A stretch of 48,844 bases of DNA from Nemertoderma westbladi (GCA_032718475.1 JAUCBJ010003387.1:1-48844), one strand, 5' to 3'; positions 11,398-23,258 are shown, counted from the stretch's first letter. The notes: generated by a model from the letters alone, not told the origin. Numbers and translations: made by a program.

Positions 11398-12342
11398 TTA
11401 TTTCTTCGTTATTTTCTTAATAAGTTTTTCGGCCTCGACTACGGCTTCCTTATCCTCCTCCTTCTTGACTTCGTAGCTCTCGACGAGTCGAGTAAGATGG
11501 AGGAGTGCTAGACGATCATTGCCGAGCTCCTTGTAGCAAAGTCCGAGATGTAGGAGGTTCATACTGTAGAAGTTGGGTTGGACTTCCTCGGCGCGGAGAA
11601 AGTTCTCCAGAGCTTCTTCGAACGATGACTCGGGTACTTTGGCGAAGATTGTGGAGGCGATTCGCTTCTGTATCCAGTTCATACTCGCCACCTGGAAGTG
11701 CCATCGACCCAGCAGATGGTGGACGGTTGGATCCCTGGGCTTCAGTTTACACGCGATATCGAAATGATTCCGAATCTTGTAGCTATTCTCGATCTTGTTC
11801 TTGTAGCCCTCGTATTCTCCAACTTCGGACAGCATTATCGCGTACCACTTGTGACACGCCCAGTTCCCTTCCCCGTGGGACAGACCGCGTTCCGCGCAAC
11901 GTAAACCCTGCAGGAACAGCTGTTGCGCCGCATCCGATGGGGTTTTAGGGTTGGATTTAACAATTTCTCTGTGGGCACGAGCTAACCTCCATAGAATCTC
12001 CGGGTTGTCGCTGTCTTTGAATTCAACTAGAAGTTCAAATAATTCCTCTGCTTTATTATCTTCATACAGCTGATCAGCTCTGTCCAGCACTTCCTGATCT
12101 TTAGGTTTAGATCTAACTGCCTTCACAGTTTCTTCTTCCTCTTCGGTTTTCTTCTTCCATGGTAAGGTGAGCGCCAACAGTAACGGTGCAGTACTTCCAA
12201 ACCAACCTTGATTCGGGTTGGCGCGACTATTAGAATGATTGGAGTTGCAGCCTTTATTGACCAGGTAACCACGGCGACCAGTGACTCTTTCAGTAGTGAT
12301 CACTCTTCGGGATAAAAGGCGAGAAACTGATAGGGAAGCCAT
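11398..12342 (-). CDS. RMDN1: Regulator of microtubule dynamics protein 1 (RMDN1/FAM82B), intronless
   Basis: The frame is open from 12390, but I place the start at the ATG at 12342 (MASLSVSRLL), which gives 314 residues, the usual vertebrate RMDN1 length. The N-terminus is basic with many Ser and Arg and no acids for about 45 residues, like a mitochondrial targeting segment; a short hydrophobic stretch (PLLLALTLPW) and an acidic linker follow. The rest is a helical TPR-type domain with the family hallmarks WRLARAHRE, GNWACHKWYAIMLSEVGEY, HHLLGRWHFQVA and LHLGLCYKELGN. RMDN proteins associate with microtubules or mitochondria; their biochemical role is poorly defined. The gene has no intron, unlike vertebrate orthologues. 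Its upstream neighbour on the same strand, TTC33, is another TPR protein, 625 bp away. Confidence 0.9.
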   Translation of the reverse strand: MASLSVSRLLSRRVITTERVTGRRGYLVNKGCNSNHSNSRANPNQGWFGSTAPLLLALTLPWKKKTEEEEETVKAVRSKPKDQEVLDRADQLYEDNKAEELFELLVEFKDSDNPEILWRLARAHREIVKSNPKTPSDAAQQLFLQGLRCAERGLSHGEGNWACHKWYAIMLSEVGEYEGYKNKIENSYKIRNHFDIACKLKPRDPTVHHLLGRWHFQVASMNWIQKRIASTIFAKVPESSFEEALENFLRAEEVQPNFYSMNLLHLGLCYKELGNDRLALLHLTRLVESYEVKKEEDKEAVVEAEKLIKKITKK

Positions 12343-12810
12343 TGCATTACTAATAGCGAAGCTAGTATATACTAAAATAATATACTCCACTCAGCAGTTA
12401 CAAAACATTGATAAGGAGCCGATATATTTAATTTTTGTTTTACTTATAAAATCGTTTCAATGCTGCAATGCGTCGAGTTTATTAAATAAATTAAAACTAA
12501 ATGACTAATTACCTACTAATTTACTAATTATCTACAATATTATAACCTAATTCAAATTTTATGTTCTAAAATAAACGTTGTTTTTTATTCAATCAAATGG
12601 AAAAATATTAGCAGCGGACAACCCAAATTATAAATTGAACCTTACTTTGTATATTTCACACAATTGTATTGTAAGTACAAAAAATTACGTCAGTACATAA
12701 ACTTAATAATAGGCCAACTGTAATATGAATATGTAAGCAGGTGGTTTTATGCTGGGTTGCTAGACTGTAGATAAGCCTATCTGACTATTGTTTTTCTTTT
12801 GTCAATTTTT

Positions 12811-12816
12811 TTTATT
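12811..12816 (-). terminator. Poly(A) signal AATAAA for TTC33
   Basis: On the minus strand AATAAA occurs about 150 bp past the TTC33 stop codon, followed by T-rich DNA. The spacing is suitable, but the site is assigned by position only. Confidence 0.4.
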
Positions 12817-12967
12817 ATTTTTCTCACCATAGCACATCGTGTTCGGGTTGGCTAGCTAACTATTTTTCAGCTAATGAAAAAGGTTTTTGGCTTGTAGAAT
12901 AATAGCGATTTAATGTATTTGTGTAAGTACGCCCGTACCGGTAATGGTGCAAAGAAAGTTCATTTCC

Positions 12968-13564
12968 CTACGGTGTAGGTACCGTGTCTATTGATTCGCA
13001 AACTGATGGTGTAACCTCTGAGTTTTGCAAAACAATTCGCCAAGCCCACATTAAATCATCATCCCACAGTTCTGTGACATCCGGTCTCAGATGGACGGCC
13101 CTACAGAAACTAGAGACCGCCAGTTTGGGTCGACCTGCTCCAAGAAGCGACCTACCCAGCGTCTGATGGCCGGGCCACCACAAGGGATCCAAGACCACGG
13201 CCTCCCTAGCAGACTCAACTGCGGCCTCCCACTCCATCAGTTCCAGCAATACTTGGGCTTTCATTTCATGTAACACCGCGGATTTTGGTTGTAGAAGAGT
13301 TGCCTCAGTTAACCGTCGTATCGCCTCGACATAACGTCCCGCATCGGCTAACATTTCACCCTCCCCGCGCAATCGCTTTGCTCTGGTCACCGAATCTTCC
13401 CTCTGTCCCGATTTCAACGTTGCTTCTGACTTCGACTTACCGATATTTTCAACGTGATCTTGTTTGTTATTATCTTCGAAATCCTGACGATTTTTCTTAA
13501 GCAATGAATTGGATTGTCTCTTTATTTTAAATTTTATAAATTTGCTAGGCATTTCGGCATCCAT
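12968..13564 (-). CDS. TTC33: Tetratricopeptide repeat protein 33 (TTC33-like), intronless
   Basis: A complete 198-residue frame. The N-terminus is lysine-rich (MPSKFIKFKIKRQ). A TPR region of about three repeats spans residues 60-165: RAKRLRGEGEMLADAGRYVEA, then AVLHEMKAQVLLELMEWEAA, then PGHQTLGRSLLGAGRPKLAV. A short acidic-aromatic tail with ELWDDDLMWAW follows, as in TTC33. The vertebrate protein is longer (about 260 residues), so the C-terminus is shorter here. TTC33 has no firm molecular function; TPRs normally bind other proteins. A second in-frame methionine at codon 5 could be used. There is no intron. RMDN1 lies 625 bp downstream on the same strand; a shared transcript is possible but not shown. 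Confidence 0.8.
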   Translation of the reverse strand: MDAEMPSKFIKFKIKRQSNSLLKKNRQDFEDNNKQDHVENIGKSKSEATLKSGQREDSVTRAKRLRGEGEMLADAGRYVEAIRRLTEATLLQPKSAVLHEMKAQVLLELMEWEAAVESAREAVVLDPLWWPGHQTLGRSLLGAGRPKLAVSSFCRAVHLRPDVTELWDDDLMWAWRIVLQNSEVTPSVCESIDTVPTP

Positions 13565-14059
13565 TGATCATCAATCAAATGAGTTGAGACTTGAGAACAT
13601 TATCCTGCTTCGAAAATCATATTCCGTTTCTGTATCCTGTATTACAGTATTATACAGCTGTACAGTACAGCTGCAGTATAAAGTAGCCTATAACTACTGT
13701 AATACAATGTACAGTAATACCTGAATACTGTAATACATGTAGGCCTAATATCTGAATATCCAGGCCGAATTGCGAATTAAAGTAAACCCACACAGCCACA
13801 CCCCACGCCCACACCTGCCCACGCTACCTGCCTACAGTGCTACAGTCAGAAACCTGCTAGGGGCTGCTACTAAGCAGCAACCAATCACGTTAATCCTGTT
13901 TAACACAGAGTCAATGAGAATGGAATATTGCTAACATGAAAAAGTTCAGGTTGACATTATTCCAAAGTAATCAGATATTACAGCAATTAAGCTGCTACCT
14001 GCTAGTGTTAGTCAGTTAGTAATCGAGTAAGCCATATAATATTATATGGTCTGATGGTA
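13565..14059. other. Intergenic DNA upstream of TTC33
   Basis: It carries palindromic words built on tacag/ctgta (about 13640-13740) and is otherwise plain. It probably contains the TTC33 promoter, but no clear element was seen. Confidence 0.3.
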
Positions 14060-15261
14060 CAATACCAGGGTAAATCTTTTCGACCTACGCGTAGGCCTAC
14101 GCGTAGCTACGCGTAGCTACGCGTAGCTACGCGTAGTTTGTAACTTCCATTCCTGTCATTTACCGGTAGGGCCAGACTTACTGCCTTTTTAACAACTACG
14201 CGTAGGTGTTTTAAAACTACGCGTAGTTATTTTGGAACTACGCGTAGGTATTTTGAAACTACGCGTAGGTGCTACGCGTAGCTACGCGTAGGTGCTACGC
14301 GTAGCAGTCCTGATAACAATGATTTTTCATTTCAGGTCCGGTAGGGTTGAGTTGTTAGGCAAGTATCGGTATATGTCAGGTATCTGATTATCAGACAAAT
14401 GTAATAACAGAATCGGAAACTCATATCTCTACATACAGCACTGGTAATAAATAATATTCGGCTCTTTCATATACAAACACAGAGGATGAATAAAAAGTAA
14501 ACTTAAAATTCACGTCTCATGATTCAAGTATCTTTGTTTCCATTGGATTATTTAAATATTGAATAGTAGTAAATAAAGCGACCAGTCTACCGGTGAAGAG
14601 GTTAAGCGAAAGCTGATAAATACTGCATATAATCAAATTGTTTGGTCAAATGACAAGTGCAACCAATCATGGTAGACAATTTAGTCTCCCCCTTCCCTTG
14701 TCAAGGGGTTAACATATTAAATACAGTATATCCTTGCCCTATCGTGAACAAAGGCAATAAAAAGCATAGAGAATCGATAAGAACCATCGGCCTATTTCCT
14801 TTGGAAACTATTTTTGAACTCTAAACATTAATTATTAACACATTTTACCGCCCGCAACGCATGAAGTGAAGAATATGTAGTTTTCGCGTATTCCTCTATA
14901 TAGAGTATACAGGTATAGGATACATTACTGTTGAAAGCATTTGATGGTTGTGGGTTGTTTATTGAACATACCGTATTGTGTCTTATTTTAGTACTGACTC
15001 GCTTGGAATACGTAAGCCTACTAATGATAAACGACGTATAGGCATAGTTATGGGTAGCACCTATGCGTAGGTCGCGTAGGACCTACGCGTAGCTACGCGT
15101 AGCTACGCGTAGCACCTACGCGTAGCTACGCGTAGCACCTACGCGTAGTTATTGTTAAAACTCTGAAACTGGTGATATATGACCCAATGTTGCGAACTAC
15201 GCGTAGCTACGCGTAGCTACGCGTAGCTACGCGTAGGCCGAAAAGATTTACCCCAATACCA
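14060..15261. mobile_element. Non-autonomous transposon with subterminal arrays of CTACGCGTAG
   Basis: The element spans 14068-15253 and is flanked by a perfect 8-bp duplication, caatacca (14060-14067, 15254-15261). The termini are inverted: gggtaaatcttttcgacc on the left and ggccgaaaagatttaccc on the right. Just inside each end lie dense arrays of the self-complementary decamer ctacgcgtag: 12 intact copies between 14083 and 14306 and 10 between 15087 and 15236, plus two degenerate ones near 15062-15080. Some are abutting, others separated by spacers such as gtattttgaaa. The central 740 bp have no coding frame. An 8-bp duplication and subterminal transposase-binding motifs fit a hAT-type MITE; the repeated motif itself is unfamiliar to me. 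Confidence 0.85.
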
Positions 15262-15627
15262 GGCATAATATATGCACAGATGCAAGAAAAAAAACGTATG
15301 TACCGGTACTGTAGTTTAAGTGGATTAGTTTAATTACAATGATGTAAACTGTAAATGAAATATTTATAGTTAAGTCCGGTTTAGTAATAAACATACACTG
15401 TACTTATACAATATCTCATTGAAGTACTTGCCACGTAGTAATATCAGTAGCAAAATGCAGGTCTCACATATCAGTTCATCACCCCGAATCTCGTGTTGCG
15501 TTTTATTCACAAAACTTTTATGATACCAACCACTTCGTGCAAACGGGGTGTAAATGCTACGCCGTAACGCCGACAGCCAACGCCGACAACCATTACTGCA
15601 TTATTAAAGCTAATTAATGTTATTTAT

Positions 15628-15925
15628 TAATTGACAGATTGAGGGAAAGGAACAGACAGTGGAAGGTTAGTCTAACCAAAACAATAAACGAGAGTTACGA
15701 ACTCAGGTTACATTTTCATATTTGAAATATGAAATCCTACCAGTACCGTATTTAAATGGTAGGCTACACAGTAGGCCTACAGCAGTACCGGTGCCGGTAG
15801 CGGTACTAAAATACAGAAATGCCTGCTTTATACAGTTATCTACATCTGTATACATACAATGCAGCAAAATACTGCTCTATATACTAATACCGGTAATGAT
15901 AGCCTAAGACTGTAAGAGAACAGCA
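15628..15925 (+). repeat. Dispersed repeat copy A: one 68-bp unit plus about 200-bp body
   Basis: The stretch from about 15640 (ttgagggaaaggaaca ... ctaaccaaaacaataaac) matches the unit of the 68-bp array at 18.7-19.0 kb. It is followed by a body (15735-15925) nearly identical to 31117-31310, including aaatggtaggctacacagt and atacagaaatgcctgcttt. Head unit and body therefore travel together as one family with a variable number of head units. Confidence 0.75.
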
Positions 15926-16983
15926 GTAGTCGATTTATAGAATTATTATTAATAACATTATAATAAATTAATAACCTAATTACCTAATTCTATTGGCGAA
16001 TATATCTTTTGAGTTATTTGCAGCTACTGTAGTAGTTTGTTCCGACCTCCTCTGTGGGTGGATCTGGCCTACTTTCTTTTTTTCTATTTATGATTATTTT
16101 TGTATTAACTACCTTATTCTATTACTGGATGGAATATTATCTTGGATATCCTTGGCGATTTTTGTGCATTTGTTAGATTTAATCTTTTGCTCCACATGAT
16201 ACATTCAGACATTTCTTATGGTGGGGTTTTTAAATTAAATTTTTTGAACAATTTGATTTTTCTGCTTCTGCTGGTGGTACTGTAACGGCCAAACGTCTGA
16301 AGCAGGCCGAAAACGTTCACGTACTACTAAACTTACCGCCAACCTAAGACCCTCATACTGTAAACTGTTTATTTAGTCTAGTTTAATTTAATCCTATATT
16401 AATTATACACGAAATATATAGTTTAAACAGTTTTTGTTCCCACCTTTATCTAAACGATCATTTAGCAATTGAGGGAAATGGAGCACTTGACGGCGGCATC
16501 TTTTTATGTATATTTGTATACTTTATATCCTTTATTGGGACAACCATCCGGACTTTTTGACTAAAAACGGCCCGATATTTTCGCTATCTGTGACTATCAA
16601 ATGGGGAATGATTTTGTTTTGAGTTTGTGGACTGATCTGTTCTGTGATGCGGCTATCCGTAATATACAGTAGTACACAGACAGTAGATCCATTATAAACT
16701 GATAAATGTGAAATGTATAGGGCCTATTGCCTACCCAGTTTGGCCTATAAATTACAGTATTTGAAATATATACATTAACGTATGGTAACTATTTAAAAGA
16801 GGCTACAGTATCGGTACTTTCTGTAAACTAAAGTTCTGAAGTTAGTTAATTACTGTAAATTACTGTACCATCATTCTGACATTTACAATAGTACATATCA
16901 CAGAATCAGTACCTAAAATGTAGAAATGCTTTCTAAAATACAGCAATACTGCAAAATACTGCTCTATTATACAGATATACTGA
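15926..16983. other. AT-rich intergenic DNA
   Basis: No gene was recognised. A partial 68-bp head unit occurs near 16456-16480 (gatcatttagcaattgaggg), and a diverged piece of the repeat body lies at about 16920-16990. Confidence 0.35.
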
Positions 16984-17115
16984 TACCGGAACTCATGGGC
17001 GTATCCAGAGAGGGGGGGGGGGGGGGGCAAAGCGGGCAAGTGCCCCATCCCAAGATCGTTGGGGTGGGGCATGCCCCCCCCCCCCCCCCCACAAAGTGTG
17101 GCAAACACCTTAGGA
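16984..17115. repeat. G16...C17 inverted homopolymer pair in a MITE-like fragment
   Basis: Sixteen G (17012-17027) and seventeen C (17074-17090) face each other across about 46 bp that also contain paired G/C runs (tgccccatccc / ggggtggggca), giving a very stable potential hairpin. The preceding ctcatgggcgtatccagag resembles hAT-type transposon ends, but no clear element boundaries were found. Reading frames across the tracts are not coding. Confidence 0.55.
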
Positions 17116-17576
17116 TGTGCTGATGCACCTACATTTTCAGTTTACCTGAGCTTACAGTATAGTTCCCTTGTATAATTTTGAGTACATCATATCCCGGAAT
17201 TATAATTTCGTAATTTAGGTAGGCCAGACATGCCTCACCACCCCCATCCCATTTATCGAAAAAAATAGTGAGTACATGAAATGTGAATGAAAGAGTTGAC
17301 CTCGGGTCTGACTTCCTAAGCCAAATTTGTTATTTTTGTTTTCAATAAAAGCATTAAAAATGTGTCTCCATTTCAGCAATTACTGTACTACTACTGTACT
17401 TGTCAGCTTGTAGTTCCAGCAAGGTGGTATTGTGTCAAAGCTCGACGTTTGTCATGTGTTGTATCCAACTGATGTTTAATGCTGATGCCCTTAGTAATCT
17501 TGTGTAACTAAAACGAATCTGTTTATAAATAAAGGTAATGTTCCAAAATAATATGTTGTTTATTAAATAGAAATAA

Positions 17577-17800
17577 GTCGGGGTAGCTGAGTTGGTTGAG
17601 CGCCGGACCTGCAATCTAATGGTTGTAGGTTCGAGCTCGGGCAGTGTCCACTCAGCACTTCATCCCATGGGGTCAATAAAATGGGGACCAGTTGAATTAG
17701 TGGGAGCAAAACTAGGGATATATGAGTAGCGCCCACCCCTACTTCGAGGGAGCACCTATAGAGGAATCTTCGGGTCGCCTCAGGCTTCGGCCCCGTTTAA
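17577..17800 (+). mobile_element. tRNA-derived SINE
   Basis: The first 70 bp look like a tRNA with RNA polymerase III promoter boxes: A box tagctgagttggttgag (about 17584) and B box ggttcgagctc (about 17627). The possible anticodon loop ctgcaat is reminiscent of tRNA-Cys, but the anticodon stem pairs poorly, so this is not a functional tRNA gene. An unrelated body follows (tcatcccatggggtcaat, then tcgcctcaggcttcggcc). The 3' boundary is uncertain. Confidence 0.65.
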
Positions 17801-18139
17801 TTTGCTTGCTTCCAAATAGAAAGAAAACTTTCTCTCAGCTATTCCTTAACAAAATTCATATTTTCACACATATTTTGAATCCCTACCACACTACCTTTTC
17901 CTTTCCAAATATACCAACGGCAACAAACCACTGTCTGACTGTAGGTTTGACTACACTGCTGCACTGTTAAGGTGGCAAAAATACAAATGATGCATCACCC
18001 AGAAGTAAGGTTATCTCTATCAAATTTCTTGCATTCTCATTTATAAACATTCTCAAGTGTAATTTTTCGAAAATTTGGAGGGGGGTGGGGGGGGGGTCGC
18101 GTGCCCTGATTATGACACAAGGCAAACATATAAGGCAAA

Positions 18140-18335
18140 AAAAATAGCATAAGAGACCAGCAGTAGAGATACCGGTCAGCCGGTAGCATGGAACCTATTA
18201 AGTATTAATCGTAAATTTCCGGCTGACATAAAAAGTCAAAATCGGAGGACACATGAGTGATTTCAACGGACAAGAAAAATATGAGTGATTTCATCGGACA
18301 AGAAAAATTATTGTGTTAAAAATTGGCAGTGATTT
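18140..18335 (+). repeat. Dispersed repeat copy C: 3' part of the body
   Basis: The stretch matches the 31290-31425 copy: agcagtagagataccggt, gtagcatggaaccta, ggaggacac, ggacaagaaaaattattg. It includes a short direct duplication of the words tgagtgatttc and ggacaagaaaaat. Confidence 0.6.
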
Positions 18336-18454
18336 TTTATGTCCTTTTATTTGACTTTTTTTGTCCTCCTTTTTTTACGAATTGTGCATAATGACTTTTG
18401 TTGTCCTTTTAATGACTTTTATTGTCCTTTTAATGACTTTTTATGTATGTATTT

Positions 18455-18720
18455 CTTCAAACTGTCAGACTGCTGATTTCTGGACTGTCATACAGTTGAA
18501 TTCAACATGCCTATGCCAAAACATTCAAAATTTGTTGATTTCTGGTCTGTCGGACAGTTGGTTTCACTATGCCTGTGCCAAAACATTCCATGATTCCATG
18601 ATTTATAGACTATGAGATAGAATTCCATATGCGCCTGTGGTAAAAGACTCTACATTTAATAGTTTGTGGTTGTTGTCGATAATCGATTACCACATGACGT
18701 AGCAAAACACTCATTTTATA
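18455..18720 (+). repeat. Degenerate tandem repeat, about 3-4 units of 65-70 bp
   Basis: Units share tgatttctggactgtc, acagttg, atgcctatgccaaaaca and cattc-type words, decaying rightwards. The period is similar to that of the adjacent 68-bp array, but the sequence is different. Confidence 0.6.
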
Positions 18721-18724
18721 GCCA

Positions 18725-18999
18725 AAAACAATTACCAATTGATGGAAAGGAACAGGTTAAGGCCGGATTTTCTAACCAAAACAATAAACAGTCACTTTAC
18801 CAAATCAGGGAAAGGAGCAGAATACAGAGGCGGGATTTTCTAACCAAAAAAATAAACGATCATTTAACCAATTGAGGGAAAGGAGCAGGTTACAGAGACG
18901 GGATTTTCTAACCAAAACAATAAACGAACATTATCAATTGAGAGAAAGGAGCAGGTTACAGATGCGGGATTTTCTAACCAAAACAATAAACAGTCACTT
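18725..18999 (+). repeat. 68-bp tandem array, left part (4 units)
   Basis: The unit reads approximately accaattgagggaaaggag, then caggttacagaggcggg, attttctaaccaaaac and aataaacgatcattt. Four units stand here and five resume at 30761, so one nine-unit array was split by the LTR retrotransposon. Neighbouring units differ in whether they carry cagtcacttt/aaatcag or cgatcattt/aattgag. Confidence 0.85.
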
Positions 19000-20257
19000 T
19001 GTTCGCGCTTTTAAGACCTTTGGCAGTTTAACCCGCCGAATCTATATGTCTTCTAGGTTATAAATCTACTCCAGCCTATGACAAGTATTGAACACCTATA
19101 ATAATTCTAACATTAGCCAAAGCCAGTCTGTGCGCGACCATTCACCCGCTGGATATACCCGGGAGACTGGATTTGGATGCTTTAATTTGATTGCGGTGCA
19201 GGCCTACCGTACTATTCGATTGATCGTTAATATATAATCTCTGATAAATATTATTCACTTTCGGGAAATATTAGCAGTTCCTTTAGGACGTGGCGCTCTA
19301 TCTATTTAAACAGAGCTATGACTTACACTATACACAACGGTATGTCTTATAGATCACCAAAGTGCATTCTTTAGGAAATGCTTTGTTACTCGGTCAAGCA
19401 CACACAGACTATTGCACACAACTGCACACTGAATTGCCGACATTCACTGATTTTAATCATATATAAAGAGAATAAGAACCGACATTTGTAGGGCCTATTA
19501 AGTAGCATTGAACTCACTACAAACCACGATAATGTATGTCGCAAATTGTTATATGTAACCGGTCTCTCTAACCTTAGTGTATCAAGAAGATTGGGTTTTC
19601 AGATCGTTATCAATATTCTTCCCAATAATAATATGTAAACGAATGATACAATTAACAACACAGTAAATAGCAGTAAATAATGCGGCGAAAAGCAGTTTAC
19701 GTCAGGGTGCTTAATCAGATGCCGAGGTGCAAAACCGTGGTGCTGTATCAAAACCGAGACCGAGGTGCAAAACCGAGATAACCGTTTGATGATCTTATAA
19801 TTAAAGACGCTCTAATGTCAGAAAACATTCCCCGGCCGGTGTTCTAGGCGTGGGGGAAACGTCAGTACTGAATCCTGTAATTCTGCTGTACAGTTTTTAC
19901 ACAAAGGGGGAAACTCTGATTGGTCGAATGGCAAAAAGCTCCACGTGGATACAGCTGATAGATGTCGTCATTTTGAGCTGAGCAGAACAAAGAACCAAGG
20001 CAAGGCTCCGGGCAAGCTACACGTGTAAAGCTCAGCCGTTAGCTGTCGTCATAGTAACGACACTGTTTCAAGAGGATCTAGGGCGTTGCGTCATAGAATT
20101 GCTAATTATGTCCTCTAAAGTACACATACAGAAGAAATAGCTTTTATGTCCCCTAAAAACACTGGTACAGCAATGACACGGCCTTTTATGCCTGCTAAAC
20201 CAACTACCGAGTACTTTACGGGGAAAATAACCGGGCAATTCCGCAAAAGCTTTTACA
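19000..20257 (-). repeat. 3' LTR of the BEL/Pao element (1258 bp)
   Basis: It is nearly identical to 29497-30760. It begins tgttcgcgcttttaag on the plus strand and ends gcaaaagcttttaca. It contains small internal repeats of accgaggtgcaaaacc. Confidence 0.93.
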
Positions 20258-23200
20258 CCGCTCCCAGAAAATGGGATTTTAGTCTATAAAATATAAAAAA
20301 TCACAGTTTCTAAAATATAAAGATACTCTAAACAGTTAGTTTTTCTTGCGCGGACGGCATTTACGCAGTTTCTTGAGACTAGCAAGAGTCCTTTTCTCTT
20401 TGGGGCGAGCCACTTTACTAGGAGGGCTATAACTCCTGGGTGAAGGGTGCAATACAATTGCATCAGAAGGTTTAGGGTTACGGTCAGTGTCTCGTCCATT
20501 TCGATCTGCTTCTCCTCGAGCTGATTTTCCTCCGCTTGTCGTTGGACACGCTCGCCCAAAACTCTCGCAGAGAATAGGGTTGTCTAAACTCGATATCTTC
20601 TTAGAGATTCAAGATTTCCCAATCAAACTGAGATAAGCCAATTCGTTTACCGCTTGGACTTGCTGTTATAACTTACATTTATCTGAACAAACGCAGGTTT
20701 CCTTTCTGATCTTTGTAGAATAGCGTTTAACTCGTTTCGTACAACGCTCTCCTTCACCTTGATGAAGGGTTGTATCGCGTTAAACTGGGACGACCATACG
20801 GTTGAATGGTGATATTAGGTGTCCGCGTCCCAATACGGCTAGGTAAGATGGGCGGCTAGCTAGAGCTCGCTGGCGGAGTGTTACCGATTAATTGTTAGGG
20901 TAGCACTAGATCTTTGAACAGTGAATACAGCTCGTGAGGATCCGGGATACCATCAGAATCGAAAGACTGAGGTCTAATCAAGGAACGAGGTGGTCTGACC
21001 GAGTATTCCGGAACTATGATCGTAGGTTTACTCAAGGATCGTCTGAGTCGAGCGAGCGTAGGTGATATGTCGAACAAGTTTCGGTTTCCGTGGATGTTTA
21101 TGTCTTTCCGTTTATTAGTTGGGTCTAGGGCATTTATCGTAATAATACCAAAGACGCACGTCTGGTAGGGGAAACGCGGATGATATTTATTTGTTGTTAC
21201 AATGCTTCTATCAAGAATTCCAAATATACGTTAGAGTTACCGCGTCCATTTGTCTCTCTAATGTCTTTTCTTTCGAGTCGATTTCGAATAGAATTTTCGC
21301 ATTTGAATTTCAGTTTATCGTTCCGACTCCGCTGGGTAGGATATATGTTCGACATAGTCCGTATCGTGTGAATCGATAGAATGGCCAATGGTTAAGAAGT
21401 CCATATACGTACTATTACGATGCGTGTAGCGAGCGGTGAATTTTCCATAGTCCAATTCACTTCGAGGAAATCGTCGGTTCGATATAACGACCATCGTCCT
21501 CCGTAGTAGTTGGACTAGCGTCGCCGCGTATCAAACTATCAACAAACACTTGTAAAGGTAGAGTATATCGCTCCCCGATACCAAGACCATCTTCTATCAA
21601 CTCCGTTATATCTGCTATATATGAGTTTATTAATATTATAATGAGCTTATAATTAGGCTAGCGAGCGTCGCTCCCTACCCCAATCAGCCCCCGGACAGTG
21701 TACGATCCTCAGCGCAAATGTATCGTCGTCGCTGTGTTTTCCGCCAACGTGTAGCTACACAACGACAACGACACTAGCACGAGTCACTCCACTGTCCGTC
21801 CCAAAGGCTTAGATACACTTCAGGTTCTTACTGGAGAGTTAGGGTTACTTTCACAATTGCGACTCGCTACTGTAAACACACCTTAGTAGTAACATTCGCC
21901 TATAAACTCACAAATTCCACACACACAACTGTCACAAATTACACATACTCAGGCCATTTGTCCGTTAGTCAGTGCCTTCCAGAATGCCACGTTATTATTA
22001 TGTATCCTTGGATACTAGCAGTGCGCTATTTATTTCTTACAATGCAATGGGGCAAGCTTTCTATTGTTCTTTTTAACTTGCTTCTATTTCTAGCGTGGGT
22101 GTTACTATGGTGACATTATGGAAAGCTAGCGGTAGAATTAGGGTAATTCCAATGCATACAGATCTGGGATGCTATTTAATAGTAATTCTTTAATGGTCCA
22201 ATATCTCGTTTATACATGATTTTATAAATTTTATCGGCTATTGACTCATACATGGGAGATTCTCACACTCTAACACACTTAATAGGATGAAGCTCCGCTC
22301 CCGTGATCTATTAATTAATGGGATTTTGGGAATGTTATAAATTGCACAGAATGGCAATTTATCAAATTCATTAAAATATGAAATTAAATTTATTCCCTGA
22401 AATTTTATTATTTGATAGTACAATTGACACAATTTTATTCCAGAGCAGGTCTGGGGACATAGGATCCTTAATTCTATGAAAATTGTCTTTTAAGAGTATC
22501 GGTAAGTGCTACGATATCTTAATCGACTAGAATTGTTAAAGGATCTGAATTTTACAGATTTTGATTTATAGATTTATAAATATTAAATAATTAATATTTG
22601 AGATGGGCACCAATTTATTCCAGAACTTGTCTGGGGACGTTAACCACTGATTCTAGAATTTGTCTTTCAAGTATATCGGTGGGTGCCGCGATATCTTAAT
22701 CGACTAGAATTACAGATGGTCAAAAGGTTTAACAGATTTATTTGCGTTTCACGCTACTGTTAGAGGGACATCACGCTACTATATGTATTATTATATATGG
22801 TATGAGAGCAATATCGCACGAAGCAATGTCAGTGTGAAGAGGCAAGTCGTTTCCAAGGTCTACCCAGAGCTTGGTTTAGCCGAGACACGAGGATCTGAAC
22901 TTTGCATTCCTAATACTCTGCCTACCAAAAATACTTGAATGTAGTAGTGGCTTTATTGTACTTTAATAAGTACGGACATTTCATCTTACTGTAGTCACGT
23001 ATTTATAATAGGATACAGACAGTAAGGAAAGAGAAAAATAATTATTTCTCGCCGTCGCACTAAATATATATTATAAGTAATTACGTACGTAATAAACACT
23101 AATATATTGCACTAATCTACTAAATAATCACTAAAATAACATTCTACTAAATAAAATTAAAGAAAACGATTATAATAAAATTACATAATAATACATACAT

Positions 23201-23258
23201 AAATATAAAATAAAAACAAATATAAAATGATATAGTCACACGCCCACTCCATATGTTA
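20258..23258 (-). other. 3' internal region of the retroelement, no recognised gene
   Basis: In an intact BEL/Pao element this region would carry integrase; nothing here resembles it. Only short frames occur (for example minus 20284-20559 and 20895-21077, and a roughly 68-codon stretch around 21.45-21.65 kb containing ERYTLPLQVFVDSLIRGD). They could be remnants of a third frame, but none is recognisable. Its position before the 3' LTR is where an env-like frame would sit; no signal peptide or glycoprotein features were seen. Confidence 0.5.
22434..22725. repeat. Two-copy tandem duplication, 180-bp period
   Basis: The words ttccaga...gtctggggac and cgatatcttaatcgactaga recur 180 bp apart (22434 and 22614). 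It lies in the 3' internal region of the retroelement. Confidence 0.7.

Noticed and set aside
11505-11948. 147-codon plus-strand frame
   Set aside because: It lies opposite RMDN1 and has no recognisable protein features.
17577-17650. Functional tRNA gene
   Set aside because: A and B boxes are present but the anticodon stem pairs poorly and a SINE-type body follows.
20258-23258. env-like gene in the retroelement
   Set aside because: Only short unrelated frames exist there, without signal peptide or transmembrane pattern.
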